Assembly: GCF_009932555.1 (NCBI RefSeq)
Contig: NZ_BLJO01000002.1
Span: 359,975-423,974, forward strand
Reading direction: 5' to 3'
Length of the DNA stretch: 64,000 nucleotides
Source: Steroidobacter agaridevorans
GTDB lineage: Bacteria; Pseudomonadota; Gammaproteobacteria; Steroidobacterales; Steroidobacteraceae
The translations under genes and the position numbers were made by a program. The notes under the pieces were generated by a model. The model worked only from the letters and a program-made list of their open reading frames with translations. It did no database searches and had not been told where the DNA came from. Position 1 is the stretch's first letter; the number at the start of each line of letters is the position of its first letter. This document shows, piece after piece, positions 27,699-35,882 of the stretch.

Positions 27699-29165
27699 AT
27701 GAACACATTGGCTCCGTTCTCCCGCGCCCTCGCGATTGCCGCAGCCGCCTTTGCGCCGTCGAGCTTCGCCGAGAGCCTGGAACTCTTCATGGATACCGAG
27801 ACCAAGCAGATCTATGCGGAGCCCGGCCCCAAGCGGGTCCCGCTGGGAAAATTCCGGCCGGTGGATGAGCCTGAAGCCGATGCGACCGCGCAGGCGCCTG
27901 GTAACGACGCGCCCGCCGAGCCGCTCGAACAGAGGCTCGAACGCAACGAGCAAAAGGTTGCCGCCCTCGAGGAACGCAACTCGGATTCTTCACGGAGTCC
28001 CTTCAACGACCGCTTTCAGATTCGCGGCTATCTGCAAACCCGCTACACCGAGATGCTCGGCGGCGACGAAGGCATCAACCTTTGGTCCGACCGCTCGGTC
28101 GGCGATCAGAATTCCCTCGGCGATGCCGACAAGAACTATCTGATTCGGCGCGCGCGCCTGGTTTTCCAGGGCGATGTCGGCGACAGGCTGTCCTTCTACA
28201 TCCAGCCCGACTTCGCCAGCAGCGCCGGCACCACCGGCAATGTCGCGCAGATGCGTGATGCCTATGGAGATGTTTATCTGACCACCGACCGAGTGCATCG
28301 GCTGCGCGTCGGTCAGTCCAAAGTGCCTTTCGGTTGGGAGAATCTGCAATCGAGTTCCAACCGCCTGGCGTTGGATCGCGCCGATGCGCTCAACAGCGCG
28401 GTGCGCGACGAACGCGATCTCGGCATCTTCTATTACTTCACACCGAAAGGTGTGCAGGCCCGCTTCGATGAGATCAACAAACGCGGCCTCAAGCACAGTG
28501 GCAATTACGGGATGTTCGGCGTGGGCCTGTACAACGGTCAGGGCGCAAACCGCGGTGACCGCAACGACAATCAACACGTCGTCGCCCGTGTGAGCTATCC
28601 ATGGAAGTTCGCTGGCGGACAGTTCTTCGAAGCCGGCGTACAGGCCTACAGCGGCGAATACGTTCCCAGCACCGCGGCTTACCGGGCGCCCGATGACGTG
28701 AGCCTCACACCAACCATTGCCGATGAATTCAGATTCGGCTACGACGATGAGCGCGTGGGTGTGAGCGCCATCTGGTATCCGCAGCCCTTTGGCATACAGG
28801 CCGAATGGAACTGGGGCACCACGCCGGGGCTCGACGTCGCGACCAATAGCATCGTGGAACAGGATCTCGAGGGCGGCTATGTGCAGGCGATGTACAAGCT
28901 CGACCATCGCTTCGGCACCTTCCTGCCATTCGTCAAATGGCAGTATTTCGGCGGCGCCAGCAAGGCCGAGAACAACGCGCCGCTCAACGAAGTGAACGAT
29001 CTCGAGATCGGCGTGGAGTGGCAGATCGCGGCGCCCCTGGAACTGGCGGCCGTCTACCATCGCATGAACCGCACCAACCTGGTGACCGGCAACCGGGCCG
29101 GTCGCATCGACTATCGACGTTTCGAGGCCGACGCATTGCGCCTGCAATTGCAGCTCAACTTCTGA
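27699..29165 (+). CDS. Phosphate-selective porin (OprP/OprO family)
   Basis: 488 aa. Signal peptide ending SSFA, a short N-terminal coiled-coil region (LEQRLERNEQKVAALEERN) that would trimerise, then the 16-strand barrel starting FNDRFQIRGYLQTRYTEM, with RRARLVFQGDV and RVGQSKVPFGWEN, features of the phosphate-selective porin O/P family, and ending in Phe (LQLQLNF). Takes up phosphate or polyphosphate across the outer membrane. Monocistronic; a candidate Pho box lies upstream. Convergent with the SMP-30 gene. Confidence 0.92.
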   Translation: MNTLAPFSRALAIAAAAFAPSSFAESLELFMDTETKQIYAEPGPKRVPLGKFRPVDEPEADATAQAPGNDAPAEPLEQRLERNEQKVAALEERNSDSSRSPFNDRFQIRGYLQTRYTEMLGGDEGINLWSDRSVGDQNSLGDADKNYLIRRARLVFQGDVGDRLSFYIQPDFASSAGTTGNVAQMRDAYGDVYLTTDRVHRLRVGQSKVPFGWENLQSSSNRLALDRADALNSAVRDERDLGIFYYFTPKGVQARFDEINKRGLKHSGNYGMFGVGLYNGQGANRGDRNDNQHVVARVSYPWKFAGGQFFEAGVQAYSGEYVPSTAAYRAPDDVSLTPTIADEFRFGYDDERVGVSAIWYPQPFGIQAEWNWGTTPGLDVATNSIVEQDLEGGYVQAMYKLDHRFGTFLPFVKWQYFGGASKAENNAPLNEVNDLEIGVEWQIAAPLELAAVYHRMNRTNLVTGNRAGRIDYRRFEADALRLQLQLNF

Positions 29166-29188
29166 GCTTGACGTTCTTGCCAGTGCGA

Positions 29189-30130
29189 CTACTTCACCCG
29201 GCCGGCAAAGCCGGGGGTGAGCACGGCGATCTTATAAGCCGCGCCCCGACCCACGATATAGAGCGTCTTCTTGCCTTCGCCTGCGAAGGCGAGATTCTGC
29301 GGAGCCTTCGGCAATGGAATCGTGCCGAGCGCCGCACCCTTTGAATCGAACACCTGCACACCGGCCGCAGACGCCACATACAAGCGTCCCTTCGCATCGA
29401 CTGCCAGACCGTCGGCGCCACTCGTGACGCCGGTTTCCGTCTGAGTCACACCGTCGAGCTTGGCAAAGTTTCGACGCCTGCCGACCGAGCCATCGTTCTG
29501 GATGTCATAGGCCAGGATGTGATCCCCGAAGGTGTTGGCAACGTAGAGCGTCTTCTCATCCGGGCTGAGCTGAATGCCATTGGGACGTCCGACATCCGTT
29601 GCAAGCCGTTTGAGCGCGCCCTTGGGTGGCAAGTAATAAACGGCCGTTTGAGGCGCTGGCTGCCCCGGTTCCGGGCGCGCACCCGGATCGGTGAAGTACA
29701 CGCCACCGCGCTGGTCGACGACCAGATCGTTCGGACGGTTCAATGGCTTGCCCTCGTATTGATCGACGAGCACTCGCTGCTTTGCCGCCGGCGCCAACAC
29801 CGCGATGCCGGGCTTCGTCGTTTGAACCGCGATGAGCTCACCGGCGGCATTGAACGCCAGGCCGTTTGCACCGCCGGAGTTCTCCAGATACGGCGAGATG
29901 CTGTTGTCAGGCGCGATGCGAGTGATTTGATTGATCTGCCCTTCCGTGAACGCCACCGAGCCGTCAGGCAGCGCAATCGGCCCTTCCGTGCCTTTGAAGC
30001 CTTCCTTGATGAGCACGATTGGTGTGCCGCCCGCGACGACACCTTCGATGGCGGGCGTCACCAGTCCATCGGCTTGTGCGCCGAGCGCAATCAATAAACC
30101 GGCGAGCGGCCAGGAGCGAATCTTGTTCAT
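29189..30130 (-). CDS. SMP-30/gluconolactonase-like exported beta-propeller
   Basis: 313 aa. Signal peptide (LAGLLIALGAQA) then a six-bladed SMP-30/LRE propeller with EGPIALPDGSVAFTE, LNRPNDLVVDQRGGVYFTDPG split as RPNDLVVDQRGGVYFTDPG, RPNGIQLSPDEKTLYVA and SGADGLAVDAKGRLYVA, the metal-binding Glu/Asn/Asp blocks of this lactonase family. Likely a periplasmic lactonase on a sugar or aryl lactone. The ATG at 30130 follows a TonB receptor stop by 17 bases, so they are one operon. Confidence 0.88.
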   Translation of the reverse strand: MNKIRSWPLAGLLIALGAQADGLVTPAIEGVVAGGTPIVLIKEGFKGTEGPIALPDGSVAFTEGQINQITRIAPDNSISPYLENSGGANGLAFNAAGELIAVQTTKPGIAVLAPAAKQRVLVDQYEGKPLNRPNDLVVDQRGGVYFTDPGARPEPGQPAPQTAVYYLPPKGALKRLATDVGRPNGIQLSPDEKTLYVANTFGDHILAYDIQNDGSVGRRRNFAKLDGVTQTETGVTSGADGLAVDAKGRLYVASAAGVQVFDSKGAALGTIPLPKAPQNLAFAGEGKKTLYIVGRGAAYKIAVLTPGFAGRVK

Positions 30131-30147
30131 GTGAGTTCCCTGTTCGA

Positions 30148-32550
30148 TCAGAAGCTGGAGCGCAGGATCACGCCGACGTAGCGACGCGGGCCGATGCCGT
30201 CGTAGCCCACCGGTGCGCTGTTGCTGAAGTCGTTGACGCTGGTCGTGTACTTGGTATCGAACGCATTCTTCGCGACGATGCTCAGTTCGTACTTCGCCGA
30301 ATCCGTCTCGTGCGTGATGCCGGCGCCCAAATCCGTGAGCGAGTAGCCGGACTGCTCGCCGTACGGCGACAGCAACTGCTCCAGGTTGTGCTTGGAGCGA
30401 TAGACATGGTTGCCGAAGAAATGCGCACCGAAGCCCGACGCCAGCGGCAACTGGTAATCGAAGCCAAAAATGCCGGTCCAGCGCGGCGCGCCGACGATCT
30501 GCCGGCCGGTGTTGTTGCAAACCGCGACCGATGACGGGAACGAGCGCGGGCACGTGGCGGTCGACCAGTCTGTGTATTCCGCCTCGTTGTACGCACCGCC
30601 CGCTGTGATCTGCAGGTTCTCGCTCACGCGAAAGGCCGCATCGAACTCCGTGCCGACCGCCCGGATCTCCGGAATGTTTCCGAGCCGGGAGCTGAAACCG
30701 GTGGGCGATGTCGGATCCGGCTCGCTCGTGACGTTCTGATAGTCACGCACACGGGTGTAGTAGACATTCACGTTCAGCGTCAGCAGATCGTCGAAGAATT
30801 GGCTCTTCACGCCGGTTTCGAAGTTCAGCGACTTCTCCGGCTCGACGTTCGCAATGCCGCCGTTGTTGTCGAACGCCACCGCGCCGGATTTCTCGCCGGC
30901 ACTCGCCGAGGCATACAACAACACGTCGTCGCTCAACTGGAAGCTGGGATTGATGAGCCAGGCGATCGAGTCATCCTTGATGCGCGTACCTTCGATCGTT
31001 CCGTAGTTGGCGCCCGTCTGCGCCGAGCGGATCGCGTCGGCGGTCGCATTGCCGGTCGACACCAGCGCCGAGCCATCGAGCAGCGTCGTGCGACGATAGA
31101 CCACGTTGGTCTTGTATTCCCAGGTCTGACGCAGACCGATCGTCACGCTGGCTCGCTCGGTCAGATGCCAGTTCACCTGGCCGAACACGGCGGCGCTATC
31201 GGACACCGGCTTCTGATTGGTCACTGCGAAGACGTCGCGCAACGATGCCTGCAGCAGCGGTCGGCCCGCGGCCGTATTCAGAGCGCGATACTGCGAGTCG
31301 CTGGCATAGAACGCGCCGGCATCCGCGCCATACGTGTTGCGGCTGGTGGTGTCCGTATCGATGTTGAACAGGTAGATGCCTGTCTGATAATCGACGCGAT
31401 CGTTGATCGCGCCCGTGAGACGAAACTCCTGCGAGAGCTGACGCGTATCCACCAGCGTGCCGCTGCGCGCGACTGCAAACCGGGTCTGTTCCTGATCGTT
31501 CTTCGCGTCGAAGTGAAACCAGCGCGCCGCGGTGACGGATGTGAGCTCCACCGCGCCTGCATTCCAAGTCACAACGGCAGACGCGCCGTAGTTATCTGTG
31601 ATCAGCGGTCGCGCCATGTCCAGCTCGATCTTCTCCCACGAGCCGATGATGGGCGTGTAGCCACCGAAGTAATCGCGAGCCAGACGCGTCGTGTATGTCG
31701 TCGAGCGCACCGAGCCGTCGTTCAGCGTCGTCGGATCGACCATGAACGGTTTGGTGTTGCTGTTCTCATGCGTGAATGCGCCGTCGAGATTCAGCTTTAC
31801 GGACAGCGCACTGCTCGGCTGCAGCAGAAACTGCACGCGACCCCCATGGCGATTGCGCTCGTGCCAATGCCCGCCGTTGGCGACATTCTCGATGTCGCCT
31901 TCCTGTCGGTCGACAAAGGCGGATGCACGGAACGCCAACAGATCGTCGATCAATGCATTGGAGTACGAGCCGCGCGCCTTATATGACTCCGTGCTCAGGC
32001 CGCCTTCGAGTTCCAGACTGGCTTGCGGAGAAAAGGATGGCGCGCGGCTGGTGTATTTGATCGCACCCAGCGACGTGTTCTTGCCGAGCAAGGTGCCTTG
32101 CGGACCGCGCAGGATTTCGACGCGCTCCAGATCGGTAAAGTCCTGATAGGTCATGCCGACGTGACCCAGGAACACATCGTCGACGATCACGCCGACGGCA
32201 GGCTCCATGTTGTCGTTGCCGCTGGTCTTGCCGATGCCGCGAATCGAGATGCCGGAGCGGCGCGCGTTCGGCGTGGTTGCAGTCAGGCCGGGCGCTCGCT
32301 GGCTCAATTCGGCCACGGTGAACGTGCGATCGCGATCCAGCGTGGCGCCACTCAGGACCGAGATGGGAATCGGCACTTCCTGCGCGCGCTCGGAGCGATT
32401 GCGAGCGGTGACCACCACCTCTTCCAGCCCGCGATCGGCCAAGCCAGACCCGCCGCTGGCGTCCTGAGCGAACGAAGCAACATTCAACGCCACGCCGCCG
32501 CTCAGCGCCGTGACCAACCCGAGCCAATGTTTCATGTGATGAGACCGCAT
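30148..32550 (-). CDS. TonB-dependent outer membrane receptor
   Basis: 800 aa. Signal peptide to about residue 29, plug domain with EEVVVTARNRSE (TonB-box region), GISIRGIG, ERVEILRGPQGTLLGKN, SLGAIKYTSR, barrel ending VILRSSF. The start ATG at 32550 has a perfect AGGAGG six bases upstream. Belongs to the large Sphingomonas/Steroidobacter-type receptor class whose ligands are mostly unknown. Co-transcribed with the SMP-30-type lactonase, which suggests a sugar or lactone ligand. A structured leader lies upstream. Confidence 0.93.
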   Translation of the reverse strand: MRSHHMKHWLGLVTALSGGVALNVASFAQDASGGSGLADRGLEEVVVTARNRSERAQEVPIPISVLSGATLDRDRTFTVAELSQRAPGLTATTPNARRSGISIRGIGKTSGNDNMEPAVGVIVDDVFLGHVGMTYQDFTDLERVEILRGPQGTLLGKNTSLGAIKYTSRAPSFSPQASLELEGGLSTESYKARGSYSNALIDDLLAFRASAFVDRQEGDIENVANGGHWHERNRHGGRVQFLLQPSSALSVKLNLDGAFTHENSNTKPFMVDPTTLNDGSVRSTTYTTRLARDYFGGYTPIIGSWEKIELDMARPLITDNYGASAVVTWNAGAVELTSVTAARWFHFDAKNDQEQTRFAVARSGTLVDTRQLSQEFRLTGAINDRVDYQTGIYLFNIDTDTTSRNTYGADAGAFYASDSQYRALNTAAGRPLLQASLRDVFAVTNQKPVSDSAAVFGQVNWHLTERASVTIGLRQTWEYKTNVVYRRTTLLDGSALVSTGNATADAIRSAQTGANYGTIEGTRIKDDSIAWLINPSFQLSDDVLLYASASAGEKSGAVAFDNNGGIANVEPEKSLNFETGVKSQFFDDLLTLNVNVYYTRVRDYQNVTSEPDPTSPTGFSSRLGNIPEIRAVGTEFDAAFRVSENLQITAGGAYNEAEYTDWSTATCPRSFPSSVAVCNNTGRQIVGAPRWTGIFGFDYQLPLASGFGAHFFGNHVYRSKHNLEQLLSPYGEQSGYSLTDLGAGITHETDSAKYELSIVAKNAFDTKYTTSVNDFSNSAPVGYDGIGPRRYVGVILRSSF

Positions 32551-32782
32551 CGCGCCCCTCCTGAGGGCGGATGCAATCTATGACCAGGACGGTCAACGGA
32601 TCAGTCACGAAGCGGTTGCGACTGAGTCACCTGCGCAGCAGGCGCTGCAACCGAAAGGCTGCGCGCCCCAAAGAGCGCGGCCGGGGGAATCCCGCGGGAA
32701 ACCGGAAGTGCCGGCGGAATACACCGTCGGCGGCCCGGTCACCGCGGTAACATCGTATTAATAGATAACGAATCGATTGGGG
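32551..32782 (-). promoter_or_regulatory. Long structured leader upstream of TonB receptor
   Basis: 232 bases without a gene. Inverted repeats seen: 32613-32619 with 32647-32653 (7 bp), inside it 32630-32634 with 32638-32642 (5 bp); a competing pair 32601-32606 with 32620-32625 (6 bp); 32581-32585 with 32591-32595 (5 bp, near the start codon); palindrome TCCCGCGGGA at 32690-32699. The first and the competing pair cannot form together, as in attenuators. No known riboswitch consensus matched. Confidence 0.45.
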
Positions 32783-33538
32783 TTACGAGTCGTACGGGTC
32801 GAGCGGCAGATAAGCCAGCGGCGGCCCGCCGTTCGCATCCAGCAGCACGGTCCAGAACCCCCGGCCCTGGATCGGCAACCAGCGCAACTCCGACTCTGGC
32901 ACGGCGAGTTTGGCAGCCTGGACCAGTTGTTTGGCCTCGGGATGATGCTTGTAGAGCGCCTCCATCGGCTGAGCGCGCCGCTTGAGCTCTTCCTTGGCCG
33001 TCTCGTAAGGCACGTAGTAGCGCGGCTGCGCCTGGATGTCCTTGCCGGCCAACGCCGAGAACAACAGATCGTTACGTTCTTTGACGTCCGTCGGCATTTG
33101 GGTGGCGATCAACTCGGGCCCCCACTTCGGACGGGTCCGATACGGATCTCTGCCCGCCTGCAGATTTTCATCCGTGAGGTCGCTGGCGGCCACGACTTCG
33201 AAACGAGTGCCCACGAAGGCCACGTAGACAGGACGCGCATCGGCAATGGACAGCACGCCGTAGACGAGCGCCGCGAGCTGCACGGCGCCGACGATGCTGT
33301 AGTCGGTGATCAGCTCGCGTCGCGACTTCTTGCTGTTGTAGATGACCAGCGAGATGAGCGGACCGAGCGCCAGATCGCAGGCGCTGATCAGCAGGAACAG
33401 CTTGGTGCCTCCCATCATGGCCTGGAAGGGATCCGGAAACCAGACGAAGAAGATCACCGCCGCGGCCACGGCAGCCACCGCCGCCGTGACCAGGAAATGC
33501 AGCAGCAACGCACGAAACTTTTCGCGCCAGACGATCAT
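32783..33538 (-). CDS. TfpX/TfpZ family type IV pilin accessory protein
   Basis: 251 aa. Two to three N-terminal membrane helices (LLLHFLVTAAVAAVAAAVIFFVW and ISACDLALGPLISLVIY segments) followed by VYGVLSIADARPVYVAFVG and a C-terminal soluble domain, the pattern of TfpX/TfpZ proteins that help pilin stability or assembly in Moraxella, Xanthomonas and relatives. ATG at 33538 has GGAG eleven bases upstream; the GTG at 33547 is too close to it. It is 30 kb away from the minor pilin operon and has no pilin neighbour. Confidence 0.85.
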   Translation of the reverse strand: MIVWREKFRALLLHFLVTAAVAAVAAAVIFFVWFPDPFQAMMGGTKLFLLISACDLALGPLISLVIYNSKKSRRELITDYSIVGAVQLAALVYGVLSIADARPVYVAFVGTRFEVVAASDLTDENLQAGRDPYRTRPKWGPELIATQMPTDVKERNDLLFSALAGKDIQAQPRYYVPYETAKEELKRRAQPMEALYKHHPEAKQLVQAAKLAVPESELRWLPIQGRGFWTVLLDANGGPPLAYLPLDPYDS

Positions 33539-33610
33539 GGGACCCACAGCTCCAACGACACGAGACTCGCAAATTATCCAAAGCGGCAGGCCAGCGGTGT
33601 GTGCGATGGA

Positions 33611-34120
33611 TCACATCGCCGGCTGGTCCCGATTCATCCCGGGGCTGGGGCCGGCGCCCGTCGCCGCCTGAGCCTTGCTGCTCGCAATCGCAATCGGCAC
33701 GCCGATGCCGAAGGCGTGCACGATCAGACTGGTGATGAGCAGGATGGGCACGAATTTGACCTGGCTGGGAAACGCCGACAGCGGCAGCACCACCAGGTTC
33801 ATGACCCAGTAAACGAGAAATCCGTACAACGCCCCCCACCCGATCGGGTGCGTCACCAGGAACCGCAACCGGGTGCTGGCGAAGTAATAGATCGCCGCGA
33901 TGATCAGCATGAGAACGAAGTGCAACACGAAGCCGAGAATCGCGGTGGCCACACCGCCTTGAAACGCAGGCGAGCCCAACAAGCCGCTCGCGACCGACTG
34001 GAGCAGGCGCATCGGCGGCACACCGCGCGTGGCCGAGAAGCCGATCGCGTAGGTGATATCGATGGCGCCGGCGACCAGGCCGCCCCACAAAATGGCGTAA
34101 ACAGCGCGATTGCGCGTCAT
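33611..34120 (-). CDS. Small integral membrane protein, function unknown
   Basis: 169 aa with four transmembrane helices: ILWGGLVAGAIDITYAIGFS, LGFVLHFVLMLIIAAIYYFAS split within the limit here as GFVLHFVLMLIIAAIYYF, YGFLVYWVMNLVVLPLSAF and LLITSLIVHAFGIGVPIAI. His residues in helices 2 and 4. ATG at 34120 with AGGGGA seven bases upstream. Similar proteins are common as hypothetical membrane proteins in proteobacteria; no activity known. Confidence 0.8.
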   Translation of the reverse strand: MTRNRAVYAILWGGLVAGAIDITYAIGFSATRGVPPMRLLQSVASGLLGSPAFQGGVATAILGFVLHFVLMLIIAAIYYFASTRLRFLVTHPIGWGALYGFLVYWVMNLVVLPLSAFPSQVKFVPILLITSLIVHAFGIGVPIAIASSKAQAATGAGPSPGMNRDQPAM

Positions 34121-34298
34121 CGTTCTGTCCCCTTGTGTCCTACGGCGCGTCGGCCGCTTGTTCTTGCCATTATGCGAGCAATCTAGCGAATCGGCCGGCA
34201 AATGTCTGCGGCCAATCCGAGGGCGGATCCGGCTACGGCATGTGGCGATCAGCCTGTTGCCGGGTCTGAGCTATGCTGCGCGCTGAAGTGAGTATCGG

Positions 34299-35771
34299 AT
34301 GCGCTCGATGGCGAAGATTCCCCCTGGCGTCGGCCCGCGGTTTCCCCAAGTCGTGGTGCTATTCGGCGCAACCGGCGACCTGGCGCGGCGCAAGCTGCTG
34401 CCCGGCCTGTTTCATCTGACCAGTGTCGGCTTCATTCCCGGCTGCCGCATCGTCGGCGTCTCGCTCGATGAGTTGAGCCCCGACGGTTTTCGCGAACTGG
34501 CGCGGGAGGCGCTGACCCAGTTCTCGGCGCGGCCGGTCGCCGATTCGGAATGGCAGGACTTTGCAAACAGCCTGGATTACGTGCCGCTGAGCGCCGGCGC
34601 CGCGGCGCTCAAGGCGGCGGTCGAAAAAGCCGAGACTACCTTCACTGGCGAAAGCCGCCGGCTGCACTATCTGAGCGTACCGCCGAATGCGGCGCTGTCG
34701 GCCGTGCGCATGCTCGGTGAGGCCAGGCTGGTCGAGCGCTCACGCATCGTCATGGAGAAGCCGTTCGGCGTGGATCTCGCCAGCGCCGTGAATCTGAACA
34801 GCCATCTGCACGAGGTGTTCAAGGAAGATCAGATTTTTCGTATCGATCATTTTCTCGGCAAGGAGCCGGCGCAGAACATTCTCGCGTTCCGTTTCGCCAA
34901 CGGCCTGTTCGAGCCGATCTGGAACCGCAACTTCATCGACCACATTCAGATCGATGTGCCCGAAAGCATCGGGCTGGCAACGCGCGCCGCGTTTTATGAG
35001 GCGACCGGTGCGTTCCGCGACATGGTCGTCACTCACTTGTTTCAGATCCTTGCCTTCGTCGCCATGGAGCCGCCGACTTCGCTCGAGCCGATTCCGATCA
35101 GCGAGGAGAAATACAAAGTCTTTCGCAGCCTGTGCCCGATTCAGCCTGGCGATGTGGTGCGCGGCCAGTACGCGGGATATCGCTCCGAGGAAGGCGTGAA
35201 TCCGCAGTCGGACACCGAAACCTTCATCGCCTTGAAGTGCGTGATCGACAACTGGCGCTGGGCCGGCGTGCCGTTCTATCTGCGCACCGGCAAGCGCATG
35301 GCCGAAGGCCAGCGCATCATCTCGATTGCGTTTCGCGAGCCGCCGAAGAGCATGTTTCCGGCCGGCTCCGGCATTGGCGAGCGCGGCCCGGATCATCTCA
35401 CCTTCGACCTGGCCGACCAGTCCAAGATGTCATTGTCGTTCTATGGCAAGCGCCCGGGTCCGGGCATGCGCCTCGACAAGCTCAGTCTGCAATTCGCCAT
35501 GCGCGACACCGGCCTGATCGGCGAAGTGCTGGAAGCTTACGAACGTTTGATCCTGGATGCGATGCGCGGCGATCGCACGTTGTTCACGACCGCCGAAGGC
35601 ATCGAGCGGCTGTGGGCGCTCTCGACCGGGCTGCTGGAGCATCCGCCGCCCATCCGGCCTTATCCGCAAGGCTCCTGGGGACCGAATGCCATCCACCAAC
35701 TGATCGCGCCACGCGCCTGGCGCTTGCCGTTCGAGCGCGTCTGGCGCGATCCGGACAAGTTGGGCAGTTGA
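34299..35771 (+). CDS. zwf: Glucose-6-phosphate 1-dehydrogenase
   Basis: 490 aa, full length. NADP-binding GATGDLARRKLLPG (23-36), active site signature RIDHFLGKE (181-189) with catalytic His in ATGAFRDMVVTHLFQ, split as GAFRDMVVTHL. Oxidises glucose-6-phosphate to 6-phosphogluconolactone for the pentose phosphate or Entner-Doudoroff route. No pgl or edd is adjacent, so it stands alone here. A second in-frame ATG nine bases downstream is an alternative start. Confidence 0.97.
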   Translation: MRSMAKIPPGVGPRFPQVVVLFGATGDLARRKLLPGLFHLTSVGFIPGCRIVGVSLDELSPDGFRELAREALTQFSARPVADSEWQDFANSLDYVPLSAGAAALKAAVEKAETTFTGESRRLHYLSVPPNAALSAVRMLGEARLVERSRIVMEKPFGVDLASAVNLNSHLHEVFKEDQIFRIDHFLGKEPAQNILAFRFANGLFEPIWNRNFIDHIQIDVPESIGLATRAAFYEATGAFRDMVVTHLFQILAFVAMEPPTSLEPIPISEEKYKVFRSLCPIQPGDVVRGQYAGYRSEEGVNPQSDTETFIALKCVIDNWRWAGVPFYLRTGKRMAEGQRIISIAFREPPKSMFPAGSGIGERGPDHLTFDLADQSKMSLSFYGKRPGPGMRLDKLSLQFAMRDTGLIGEVLEAYERLILDAMRGDRTLFTTAEGIERLWALSTGLLEHPPPIRPYPQGSWGPNAIHQLIAPRAWRLPFERVWRDPDKLGS

Positions 35772-35882
35772 TCTGTATACAAGAAGCGCAGCCTCCCGGC
35801 GGGCTCGCTGCTCCTTGTCGCTGAGCCGCAGGTTGGATATACCTGCCCGCCATAGCCAATCTGGCGCCGATGGAAACCAATA

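Noticed and set aside
27377-27805. 142-residue minus-strand frame between the receptor and the porin
   Set aside because: No family pattern, no ribosome site, and it covers the porin start and the candidate Pho box.
32640-32770. Possible cobalamin riboswitch (GGGAA...CCGG...CCCGG pieces on the plus strand)
   Set aside because: Order and spacing do not follow the B12-box consensus, and the plus strand has no downstream gene to control.
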